From assembly GCA_021014325.1 (NCBI GenBank), contig CM037474.1, positions 7,047,130-7,111,129 on the forward strand: DNA of 64,000 nucleotides, read 5' to 3'. Source of the stretch: Plazaster borealis (Eukaryota; Echinodermata; Asteroidea; Forcipulatida; Labidiasteridae). The notes beneath the pieces are model-generated. The model was not told the DNA's origin and did no database searches. It saw nothing but the letters and a program-made list of their open reading frames with translations. Positions 1 through 9,834 of this stretch are shown piece after piece. Each line of letters starts with the position of its first letter. Position 1 is the stretch's first letter. The translations under genes were made by a program, and so were the position numbers.

Positions 1-312
1 GATATTTTGCAGCTACTACTCTATTCAATGCAAGACAACTCAACTACAGGCAAGTATACAACCTACTGGTTGCAATAATAAGAACAATCTGCATGGAAAA
101 TAACTTTGCGCTAAGTGAAACAACATTTCATTTTTTGCAACATTGAGCAAGACCAAGCTTAATGTACCTATCAAAATAAATCACACTACTTTGGATTCTA
201 CATTCATGGGTCTTTGAAAATGAAGAGAGATTTCAGGATGTTTTGTTACATTATCATTACATTCTTTAAGCCATGTGTGTAATGGATAGGGAACATCATA
301 CTTCCAGTGTGA

Positions 313-336
313 GATCCTGTTTTGTGAAACAGGATC
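313..336. repeat. 10-bp perfect hairpin
   Basis: GATCCTGTTT, a 4-base TGTG loop, then AAACAGGATC. It lies alone in noncoding DNA and has no assigned role. Confidence 0.6.
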
Positions 337-2232
337 ACTGAATGTTATACTAGAATGAGTGTAGTCGTTCTCTTTTTTTCAATGAAAAGGGCCTTGCATG
401 ACTCATGCCACTTAGTACTAACTTCATACACCAAAGCGTCTTTATAAATACACCTTAGTATAAAAACTGATTCTTATCCGTGTTGCTTTATTTTTAAACA
501 CAAGCACAATTAGTGGATTATTGTCAACATAGGTGAGCATTAATACCGAAAAAAATTACAATATTTCATTGTATACTTTTATCAGCCAGTGATGTCTACA
601 AAAGTGGGCCCAGAGAAATGTTTACAATACTTTATTTATAATACAGAATAAATGTCACATGAGTGGTAAGATGTATTTCAAATCAAAATAAAAAATTGAA
701 TAACTATAAATCTATATTCAGTGTATCACCCCAAAAACATCTTTTGTATATGTATCTAGAATTAAAATGTTCACCTGGCAATAAGAACATGAAATTGATG
801 TGCAGTGTCCTTAAAAATTTTGAGGCAAAGTAAAAATGTAGCTTCCTGGATGAACAAGTGTGCATGCACGTGTGTTAATAACATTTGGTGTAATGTCTGA
901 CAGAAGAGTTCGAAAGAGAAGTTTGTACATTTGTATTTGAGATGTGATGAAAATTAGTTGTTAAATAAAAATTGCATAAATTGCACATACATGTATATGC
1001 GCATGTCTGACATTACACATAATAATGGTTTACATTAAATAATCTGATGGAAAACAAGTTAATAAGACTAAAGAGTTGTGGCGATTCTGAAAAACCAATA
1101 ATGAAACAATCTCTTGAAGGCGGAAGCCTAGGATGTTTACTGAAAAATCAAAACTCCACCTACGATCTTGAACAAGCATTTCCTTGATGCTAGCGTATAA
1201 CTCCTTACATTGTATTTCCTTTAGCAAAGTTTCATATCCTATACTGAGATCAAGTCTTTTTTCCTGAAAGCAGGCACCAATAACCTAGTGATTAACCGCA
1301 GTACACAGTTTCTAATATACAGTAACTCAAGCCCACTGTAGTTTCTGTGCATCAAACGAGACAACTTTCATTTTCAACTCAACTGGTTTACATCTATTTG
1401 CAATCTATCAAATAAGAAACTATTAAGTAAGAAACTAGAAAGTACAGTGTGTAGTTAAACTTGATCACCAGAAACTTGATCACGCATTTTTCCAAGACAT
1501 GTCACATTGGATATGTTTAGTATTCTGTTTCATTAGACTCATCTTCATCAATTCTGTTTCACTTACATACATACACATTGTACAAGACATATATAATGCT
1601 GATAAGATCTTACCATAATAGACAATAGACATAATAGAATTGGAACATAACTACTATGAATGTATTAAATATAACGATGAATCATTTACATAATTTTACA
1701 AAGAGTACATGATATGGAATATACACACTGTGCATGAAGCGGTTACAGGTCCTTTCAAATTACATTGTACATTTTTACATCCAAATGTTCATATAACATG
1801 TGCCTGATTTCAATGTTACAAATCATTTACTATATAAAGAGAGGATAAGTATTAAAATATATCCAATAATGAACATCAAGAAATTGAGGACCTGCCGGAC
1901 TGGTCAAGTTTTCCCTTTGCCCTAAGAATTTTTATGTGACCAACTGTACATGATGTACGTGTACAGGGAAATCGCACATCACTATGTTCAGCATATTTGT
2001 CATTTTCTTAGTAGGTTATTCTATATTTTTTTTAATTACTCCCAAGATGGGAAGAACTTAAACTTAAAGGTGAATACATAAAGGATTAAGAAAAGAAACT
2101 GCATGGAACTATCCATGCTTGCAGATTTCCTCTCTAGAAGAGAAATTCATGTAAATAAAAACCCTACAATAATAGGTGGCAGGTGCAGTTCTCCATTCAG
2201 TCTGAAGGATAAGACCCTGTGATCCTGCTAGG

Positions 2233-2257
2233 GTGTCAATTTGTAGAGAATTGACAC
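2233..2257. repeat. 9-bp perfect hairpin, 7-base loop
   Basis: GTGTCAATT and AATTGACAC flank TGTAGAG. It sits just before the CpG-dense segment. No gene-end context is visible, so it is recorded only as an inverted repeat. Confidence 0.6.
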
Positions 2258-2519
2258 ATTCTACATGTACTGTACATCATCAAGAGTAAGATTTGAACAT
2301 ACTGCGATATTGGCTAATTCACATTTTTTGAAGAAATCATTTGGCAAAAAAAAACAACAATTTAAGAAAACAAACTGAATAAATAAATTTTTAAAATAAC
2401 TACAGGCACATGCATGTGTGTATGAGTACACTTTTTGACAATTGTTTATAACAATCTTGCAAACAATAGAGAGGTTTCGCAAGTCTACAGATACATACAT
2501 GGATACGGATACGTCAACA

Positions 2520-3260
2520 CTTTGTGTGTTCACGCGACGCATACCCGCGGCGTCAGCCTCGCTACCATGGGCAGCGCGCCGTATCGATACCTCTCACCAC
2601 TAACCCCTGGGAGGGAAACACTGAAAATCAACGCTGATTGGCTCCCAAAAGTGACTGATTTGCGTGCACGCTTGTTAATTACATTCGAGCGCTTGTGTAG
2701 GGCGCGTGTAGGGCGCTTGTCGGGCTCTTAGTACGCGCGTAAAAATGCACGTAGAACGCGTGTAAAAATGCAAGTATTTCGACGCAATATATTTCAAATA
2801 AATCATGTTTTTATATGGTCTCCCTAAACTGCATACAGTTAGACGTATCACAAGATCGAAAAAGAATGGGAGGGGCCAGTTGCTCTATGGCCCTTTTCGA
2901 AACGACCGGATTCGGCTTCGGATTCAGCTCAGGCTAGCTAGGCCCCTCAGTTGTTTTGACTATATGCGTGCTATGCGTTGAGGGATTCAGACGAGAGAAA
3001 GGAGCCTGAGCCGAATCCAAAGCCGAAGCCGGTCGTTTCGAAAAGAGCCTATGACTTGATGCGTATTTTGACAGCGCGCTCTGCGTAGTCTCTAAAACAG
3101 AATGGATCATCCACAGGACTAATTAAAATAGCCAAATATATGGGCTACTTTCGTTTCACACTTACAGGGTGTATAAGCGAGCAAGGCATTCTGGGATAGA
3201 AAACAAAATGGCGCGGCGAGATCGTACACCATGGGAACGAGGTTGCCGCGGCGTTCATCT
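2520..3260. promoter_or_regulatory. CpG-dense segment with promoter-like motifs
   Basis: This interval is rich in CG dinucleotides (GCGCGC, CGCGG, TCGGG clusters) compared with the AT-rich flanks. Near 3190-3215 it holds a GCATTCTGGGATAG sequence, close in reverse complement to the ZNF143/STAF-type CCCAGAATGC element, and AAAATGGCG, which fits the YY1 core. These motifs are typical of animal CpG promoters. It lies just past the 3' end of the minus-strand gene at 3374, so it could serve a leftward gene outside the window or a rightward first exon. A short ATG frame starts near 3209 and runs about 22 codons, with no support for coding. A MITE lies inside the segment. Confidence 0.35.
2889..3049. 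mobile_element. MITE, GGCCC/TTTTCGAAAC inverted ends, copy 1
   Basis: About 160 bp bounded by inverted repeats of ~45 bp: GGCCCTTTTCGAAACGACCG on the left and its near-complement ending AAAAGAGCC on the right. Both sides are flanked by TAT, which fits a 3-bp target duplication. A second copy lies at 31561..31710. Three-base duplications and GG-starting ends fit PIF/Harbinger-type nonautonomous elements, but no transposase is present to confirm this. Confidence 0.7.
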
Positions 3261-3351
3261 TTTGCATGGATGTTAACAACTGATACGGAAGTTCATACAC
3301 ATACCGTTTCCCCTACATTTAGATAAAAAACATTTTCTACAGCATACATTT

Positions 3352-3357
3352 TTTATT
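3352..3357 (-). terminator. Poly(A) signal of the PRRT-like gene
   Basis: AATAAA on the minus strand, about 17 bases after the TAG stop at 3374..3376. If used, the 3' untranslated region is very short; a more distal signal may also be used. Confidence 0.45.
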
Positions 3358-3373
3358 GACTCTAAAACAATGC

Positions 3374-5497
3374 CTATACGTAGACAATGTTATTCCCATC
3401 TAGTTCAGGTTTGTTCAATGTTTGTTCACCCATCTGGATTTTGTTTATCTGCTCCGTGGGATTCTCTGCTGAATCTGGATGTTTGGATGAATCCTCTGCT
3501 TCTTCATTTCTCATTGGAGCAAAGGTTGTGGTTTTATCATCCACTGACTGCAGACTAGACAAAGACAAACGCGCAGGGAAAACTCTTGGTACAGAGCTTG
3601 GACTCCTCTCTTGTAGTGGAGTTGAAGGGCAGGAATGATGGTTGTTTTTGTTCTTATTACAGATGTTTTCACCAGGAACCTGGTTGTTTTTTACCGTACA
3701 CGTATGAGCACTGTTATCAATGAAGGGACTGCTATTCTGAGTGCTTATTACTGGTGCAGAGGCAGGTATGTTCACTTTGTTTGGAACTGCATTATTGGTC
3801 TCCTTGAAACTGACTGACTGCTTCGGCATTTTCAGAGCTAAATTGTTTCTTGTGTTGTCTGCCATTTTGTTATTTGTGTTATTGGAGTGCAATGTCTGAG
3901 GCTTAAAGGTGCTCATGTTGTCATCAAGAGACACATCTCCTCTATAGAAACCTGTGGGGGATGGCTGTGGGCTTCCTGTAGATAGGGGGAGTGATTCTGT
4001 TTGAACAGGCTTGCCTTGTTGAACTTGTGTGCCAGTTGGGTTGCAGTCATTTGCCTGAAATGTTGCAGAAGCATCAAAATCTCCACTTACAAGTCTATAA
4101 GAATCCACACTAGGTGCATTCAAATCATGACTTGTCTTTCCAGTGATGACATTGCAACACAAACAATTAGTGCATTTCATACATGTCATAGACATGGGCT
4201 TTTCTTTTCCACTGACTGTGTACCGAAACGGCTGAGTAGCTACGTAACTCATCAGTGCACACATAGCAAACTCACAGATTCTGAATGCTATCTGGTACCA
4301 AACCCAGGACCAAGGCTCAGGGACTTTTTCACCAAATGGGCCATACACCACTAAAATACCATACAGCTGAAGCAGCCCAATTGTTACTCCAAAGAATGAT
4401 GTGAGCAGAGTCACCTTGATTGCACTGCTCCAATTGTTCCTTGGTTTCTTCATAAATGGGGATATGCCATAAAGTGATGAAGAGCGCTTCGTCATGCTGA
4501 GTCGACTCAACTCACGGAACTGACGCAAAGATGAAATATGAAGTCTGCGAAATATCACAAGGTAGCTGATAGACAAGAAGAGTCCCCAGACGAGAAAGAC
4601 TCCCTGGCAAAGGAGTAACAATACTTGAGCTTTTGTATAAAGTCCCACGATAACATCAACCAAAATAGAAATTGTAAAATGAAATGTTATCATGGCTGCC
4701 AGGGCTTTAGGACCCTGTACCTTCCGTGACACAAGTTGTGTTTTAGTTGAATTCAGTAGCGCCAGGAATAAGATGCTGAAAGCAGATGAAAGACATGGAA
4801 ACCCCATACCAAGAAGCATGTATGCAACTGGTAGTGGGAATAATTCCTTAAAGTTATATGCATCTACGAAGAAATACACTGCACGATCCAAACCCATGAT
4901 CAACATCATCAAATTGAGGGCTACAAAGTAGCCCATGCTCAACAGTCGACGTTTCCTCAGACGAATTAAACTCACCAAAGAATACAACGCCAACAAAGCA
5001 AAGAGTGAGCCAAGGATATAAATATGAATGTACCAGAAGGCGCCATAGAGATGGAGGGCTTCTTTCCAATCAGGAACCGGTTCTGCAAATGGTGGGAGCT
5101 CTGTGTCTGTGTCTGGTTCTGGTTCTGGTTCTGCAGTAGGCTCACCAGTTGGTTCTGGTTCTGGTTCAGATGATGGCTCACCAGTTGGTTCTGGTTCTGG
5201 TTCAGATGTTGGCTCACTTGTTGGTTCTGGTTCTGGTTCAGATGTTGGCTCACTTGTTGGTTCTGGTTCTGGTTCAGATGTTGGCTCACTTGTTGGTTCT
5301 GGTTCTGATTCCACCTCAGTGGTAGGCTCACTTGTTGGTTCTGGTTCTGTAGGTTGAAGGTAACCATCAGTAGTAATGCCTGTTTCATTCACACTCTGGT
5401 CCACAGCTGCATTGGTTGTGTTTTTGTCTGCTGCACAAACATGCAGACAAACCACGCAAGTCAAAAAGATGACCAGATGAAAGTTACTACGTGCCAT
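3374..5497 (-). CDS. PRRT3/PRRT4-like seven-transmembrane protein with Pro/Glu/Thr stalk
   Basis: The product has 707 residues, starting at the ATG at 5495..5497. The frame continues further 5' but has no earlier ATG and meets a stop. A signal peptide covers about residues 1-22. Residues ~50-130 form an acidic proline stalk of 12-residue [12 protein letters not shown] units. Seven hydrophobic segments follow at about 155-178, 188-212, 224-248, 264-287, 292-317, 360-386 and 396-420, then a Cys cluster ([10 protein letters not shown]) and a ~270-residue Ser/Asn-rich tail. A proline-rich ectodomain followed by a seven-segment membrane region is the layout of vertebrate PRRT3/PRRT4, and the first membrane segment resembles theirs. 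The family's molecular role is poorly known. The coding region is one exon with a splice acceptor just upstream at 5586. Stalk length may vary between alleles because its 36-bp DNA repeat is nearly perfect. Orthology is inferred, not searched. Confidence 0.85.
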   Translation of the reverse strand: MARSNFHLVIFLTCVVCLHVCAADKNTTNAAVDQSVNETGITTDGYLQPTEPEPTSEPTTEVESEPEPTSEPTSEPEPEPTSEPTSEPEPEPTSEPTSEPEPEPTGEPSSEPEPEPTGEPTAEPEPEPDTDTELPPFAEPVPDWKEALHLYGAFWYIHIYILGSLFALLALYSLVSLIRLRKRRLLSMGYFVALNLMMLIMGLDRAVYFFVDAYNFKELFPLPVAYMLLGMGFPCLSSAFSILFLALLNSTKTQLVSRKVQGPKALAAMITFHFTISILVDVIVGLYTKAQVLLLLCQGVFLVWGLFLSISYLVIFRRLHISSLRQFRELSRLSMTKRSSSLYGISPFMKKPRNNWSSAIKVTLLTSFFGVTIGLLQLYGILVVYGPFGEKVPEPWSWVWYQIAFRICEFAMCALMSYVATQPFRYTVSGKEKPMSMTCMKCTNCLCCNVITGKTSHDLNAPSVDSYRLVSGDFDASATFQANDCNPTGTQVQQGKPVQTESLPLSTGSPQPSPTGFYRGDVSLDDNMSTFKPQTLHSNNTNNKMADNTRNNLALKMPKQSVSFKETNNAVPNKVNIPASAPVISTQNSSPFIDNSAHTCTVKNNQVPGENICNKNKNNHHSCPSTPLQERSPSSVPRVFPARLSLSSLQSVDDKTTTFAPMRNEEAEDSSKHPDSAENPTEQINKIQMGEQTLNKPELDGNNIVYV
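5101..5348 (-). repeat. Coding 36-bp minisatellite ([12 protein letters not shown] stalk)
   Basis: About six near-identical 36-bp units inside the PRRT-like gene encode the 12-residue acidic proline repeat. Because 36 is divisible by 3, unit gain or loss keeps the frame, so the stalk can change length without breaking the protein. Confidence 0.85.
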
Positions 5498-5585
5498 GGT
5501 GTCCCCAATATGCGAAAACTCAAATGCTCTCAAATTGACTCGTTATCATCAGCTTTGCATTGCATCCTCCTCACATTGGTATGAT

Positions 5586-5588
5586 CTG
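5586..5588 (-). other. Splice acceptor upstream of the PRRT-like coding exon
   Basis: The minus strand reads TATTTTGTTATTCAG followed by ATCATACC, a pyrimidine-rich tract ending in CAG about 90 bases before the start ATG. It implies at least one 5' untranslated exon further right, which I could not locate. Confidence 0.55.
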
Positions 5589-5589
5589 A

Positions 5590-6853
5590 ATAACAAAATA
5601 CAAATGTGTATGTTAAATACTAATTTATTTCACAGTGTTTAATTTAGTAACTACATGTACCACTGACTAGCCCGGCGTACAAAAACTAGTCAAGACTGGA
5701 ATGCTAGCCCGGAGTATAAACACAAGTCAAGAGTGCCGAGGTCTACAAATGGTGACTTTTTGGTCTAGCCAAAATTGCTTCTTGGGTAGCCTGGTTGGCT
5801 GGTCAAAAAATGGCAACTTGTTTGTTGTAAGTATATGAAAACGCCACACACAAACTACACAGTCAAGTCAGAATGTACTGTACAGGCTAGTTAAATGTAC
5901 AGCTGGCTAGCAGGAAAAAAAATTACTACAAATATTTGTTTGTGCTTTGACTCCAGCAGAATGATTATTTCTGAAGTACACAAAAAGAAAGATACTGTCA
6001 CACTAAACATATCTACTTGCACTGTAAACTTTGGGTTGAAAAACAAACTTTGACTTAAGAATTTGTCACACTTTTAATGTGATAATATCAGTTAACATTG
6101 AATTTATAACCAGTTACATGTAGTGTATTTATTTTTATAAATAAACAACGAGCACGTAAGCCATAAAAACTTAACAAGTTTTTACAGTATTACTGTATAA
6201 ACTCGCAAAGGTTTTTATTACCTAAACTTTTCAATCAGGAAGCTATACGAAGAAGTAAATGTCCATCAGTTACTAATATCATGGTGGAAGGAAGAGTGCT
6301 AATATGTTGCCACTGTATAAAAGTGGTTTAGAATGAAAATTCCCAAAGGAAGTTTCAGTGAGTGTCTGTTTAGCCAGGTCCTGTGGTGTGTACAACATGC
6401 ATCACTGATTTTATTGAAACTGAATTCAAACAAATGTTACAGTGAAACATGCACACACAATGTATCAACGGGAAGGCCCCAAGACTATTGTCTGCCGAAC
6501 TCACTCACATTTTTCAACATTAACAGAGTCACTCAGTAATGATATCAACACAAAGAGAGAGTGTTTTAGCACTTACACTTATTGATGGCTAATATATTTG
6601 GTATGGTATTTGGCCGGGTTAAAATTATGTTCGGTTTCAATCTAAACTTTTGTCTATTACAGCCAAACCTATGAAAGACTGACACACAGTATCCCACTAA
6701 CTCTTTTGTTTTCGACATGTATTTTGTGTGGCCATCACTCAGTCTAATAGAAAAGAGTACAATGCCACCTGTTTCCTGTCAATGAATGGCGAAGCAGATA
6801 AAGATACTAACATACTGATCATTAGGGTATGTCATTCAATCAGAGTAATTGTC
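5590..6853. other. Intergenic or 5' intron, no gene seen
   Basis: AT-rich DNA, probably the 5' intron or promoter side of the PRRT-like gene. A local degenerate duplication lies at about 5668-5738: CTAGCCCGGCGTACAAA and CTAGCCCGGAGTATAAA, each followed by a CAAGTCAAGA-like segment. Confidence 0.5.
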
Positions 6854-7210
6854 TTAAAGGCAGGATGTACTTTTGGTAATTACTCTACAAGTTAATGGAC
6901 CATCAACACTTACTTGGTAAAGAGCACTGGAGAGCTGTTGATATTATAAAACTTTGTTAGAAATGACACCCTTAGTTTAGAGAAAGAGGTGATTTTTCAC
7001 CTAAAGACATGAACAAATTGAATCTGAGAATGAAGCAGGCAACTGAAAGTACACAAATCTATGCAACAAGGGTGTTTTTTCTTTCATTATTTTCTTGCAA
7101 CTTCGATGACCAATTGAGCCCAAATTTTCACAGGTTATTTTATGTACATGTTGAGATACACAAATTGAGGACTGGTCTTTTACAATTACCAAAAGTATAC
7201 TCTGCCTTAA
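6854..7210. mobile_element. TTAA-bounded MITE family 1, full-length copy
   Basis: 357 bp from TTAAAGGCAGGATGTAC to its inverted end GTATACTCTGCCTTAA; the ends also share TTTTGGTAATT and AATTACCAAAA. Both termini carry TTAA, as expected for elements that duplicate TTAA on insertion (piggyBac-type transposition). Related copies lie at 19503, 21052 and 42831. There is no coding capacity: open frames here are stop-free stretches in the repeat. Confidence 0.85.
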
Positions 7211-8186
7211 TCAACGGGGGTGTTAGGCTCAAGCATAGAGCACAATTCAAATAACTCAGTTCTGAGAAGCAAAATTAAATTTTAACCGTGAAGGTAATGT
7301 TACAAAAGTAACATTACATATCACAATGCAATGTACACACAGAGCAAGGATGTGGTTCTATGGCGGAAGAACTTTGCCTTCAAGTACAATGTATGCATGT
7401 TCATGAACAAACAACTAATACTTTGTATTGGACCATTACACAACGCGGAACGCCGTAAAAAATTCCTTTGTGTACATTTTGACTCCCAAAATGGCAAGCA
7501 GGATAGGTGCGTGTAAGTGTGCTGGGCGTTGTGTCAGGGGTCAATTAACAGAACAACTGATGAATACATGTACATGATGTAAGAAAAACATTAAAATGCA
7601 AATGTAGGTATTCATAACAGAACCCGAGTATGAATACCAGTTAGAATACACACCCACAAGTTTTGCATTGTTCCAAAAACCATTGAAATGATTGCCATGT
7701 GGTAAACCATGGAGAATTCCTACCACCATGGGAAAACAGTACCACCTACATGTGTACTATGTGAGTTCCCAATGAGGTACATTGTATAATAGAAGCCACA
7801 TGACATTGGGCCACTCTAAAGTGTCTGCAACTGCAAGGTCAACAAAGTTATCAAGCTCCACTTATAGATAAAGCCTTCAGCTACCATGTACATTGTATGC
7901 ATTTACATTAGGAATTCATGTCACAGGTTCACAACCATACAATTGTACAATAGTGTAACAAACAGGGACCTGAAATCCTATGAATACACTGCTTATCTGA
8001 CTTGTGTGGGTGTGGTGTAGGAATGTAGCATAGTACACTGTACCATGCATCTATATTATTAAAATCAGTGCCAACTTCCTCCCCGCGGCGCTGCGAGATC
8101 CAACCGTCCGCTTGCGCTCGGTGACCTCGCCCCCATTGAGGACGAGGATGCCGCTGGGCTGCCATCTTTTTTGGATCACATCTTGG
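7211..8186. other. Intergenic, no gene seen
   Basis: No supported coding, RNA or repeat feature. GC rises sharply after about 8080, where the tandem block begins. Confidence 0.5.
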
Positions 8187-9360
8187 GTCGCTATTTTCCT
8201 CGACTGGTGTCCCGGCGGCGTGCCTACCGGACACTGGTTCTGGAGCCGGGTACCAATTTTGTTTCTTCTCCCGTGTGATTGTTCCTTATTTCCTCGGTCT
8301 TGGGTGTTCGCCACAATTTCCCAGCTCTCTCGATAAGATTGTTTTAAGGTTGTTTGTCTTCAGAAGATATTTGTTGCACGTTTTTGTGGGTAAAATGGTA
8401 TTAAATAATTTATTAATAAATATCTACTGCATTTTGTGTCACCAAAAGTCCACGGTTCTAACTACACATGAGTCTTTTCAATGAAGAGTGAGAAGTAGCG
8501 TTGCATGGCTAAGGTAATTTCTCATGAATGCACGCAATAAACAATTTGTGACATCGTCCCCCTCGCGCGGCGTGGGGTCGCTATCTTCCTCGACTGGTGT
8601 CCCGGCGGCGTGCCTACCCAACACTGGTTCTGGAGCCGGGTACCAATTTTTTTTCTTCTCCTGTGTGATTGTTCCTTATTTCCTCGGTCTTGGGTGTTCG
8701 CCACAATTTCCCAGCTCTCTCGATAAGATTGTTTTAAGGTTGTTTGTCTTCAGAAGATATTTGTTGCACGTTTTTGTGGGTAAAATGGTATTAAATAATT
8801 TGTTAATAAATATCTACTGCATTTTGTGTCACCAAAAGTCCACGGTTCTAACGACACATGAGCCTTTTCAATAGACGTAGCGTTGCATGGCTAAGGTAAT
8901 TTCTCATGAATGCACCCAATAAACAATTTGTGGCGTCGTCCCCCTCGAACGGCGTGGGGATGTTGACTGGATTTTTATTCTCCATCTTTGGTCGCCATCT
9001 TTCTTGACTGGTGTCCCAACGGCGTGCCTTCGGAGACGCGTTTTCGAGCCGGGTGCCATTTTTTTTCTCACTGGTGATAGGTCCGCGTCTTTCCTGGGTT
9101 GCCGCTGTCCGCCCCAATTTCCCAACAGTCTTGGTTTAGGTTCATTGTAGTTTTATTCACTTTGATAACATATTTTGTGCACATTTTATAAATAAAAATG
9201 ATAAAAAATATTTCTCCACGAATTGTTCTACCATTTCATGTCACTAAAAGTCCTTGGTTCCTTCAACACATATGTCTTTTCTGTGAACAGCAGCGTGACA
9301 TGAATAAGGTAATTTCTCATGAATGCAATAAACAATCTGTTTCGGGGTAATCGGCCATTG
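8187..9360. repeat. Tandem block of ~390-414-bp units
   Basis: Three successive units begin at about 8187, 8577 and 8991 with GTCGCTAT-like sequence followed by GACTGGTGTCCC. The first two are near-identical over most of their length (shared landmarks TTTCCCAGCTCTCTCGATAA, GTCACCAAAAGTCC, AAGGTAATTTCTCATGAATG). The third is diverged, and further decayed traces run to about 9660. Each unit pairs a GC-rich head with an AT-rich body. No transposase, terminal repeats or coding function are seen. Confidence 0.8.
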
Positions 9361-9700
9361 CGTGGGGTGGTTGGGGTCTGCGTTGGTGTTCCGACGTCTC
9401 TCCGCAAAAGCGTGCAACGGTAGCTGGACACCCGCACTGGTCGGCCCTTGCGTGTTTCATACCCGTCAGGCATGGGTTTATTTTTGCGGCGTGGTTAGTC
9501 TGTGGCGGAGCTTGCGTGAGGGTCAGATGATTTGTGGGTGTTTATTTTGGGATAAACTTTGCATATATTCAAACATAAATTTGGGGGTTTTTTTCTAACG
9601 GGTGGTTGGTCCGCGACTTTCCTCGATGCTCACTGTCCGCCACGTTTTCCCGTGCTACCAGTTTCATTTTTTTCAAATATCATTTCGCTGAAAGATTTAC

Positions 9701-9834
9701 GTGTAAAGAAGCGATGGAAAATACGTCTTACAGGTAATAAAGAAGCTCAGAAAAAATCAGGGTCACAGTGTAAAGAAGCGATTGAAAATACGTCTTACGG
9801 GTAATAAAGAAGCTGAGAAAAATCAGGGGCATAG
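9701..9834. repeat. 67-bp direct duplication
   Basis: GTGTAAAGAAGCGATGGAAA recurs 67 bp later as GTGTAAAGAAGCGATTGAAA, each followed by ATACGTCTTAC and GGTAATAAAGAAGCT. The two copies are about 95% alike by eye. Confidence 0.8.

Larger units (their letters stand above)
1..2500. other. AT-rich noncoding stretch
   Basis: No open frame here has coding character. The DNA is AT-rich, with scattered TACATGTA-like octamers and two short perfect hairpins (listed separately). It could be a 3' untranslated or intronic part of a gene reaching in from the left, but no splice or exon evidence was found. Confidence 0.6.

Noticed and set aside
4972..5388. Gln/Asn-rich and Gly/Ser-rich frames overlapping the PRRT-like gene
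   Set aside because: Shadows of the 36-bp coding repeat; the true frame has a signal peptide and seven membrane segments.
5498..5533. 12-codon extension of the PRRT-like protein
   Set aside because: It would start at TTG; the first ATG in the frame directly precedes a good signal peptide.
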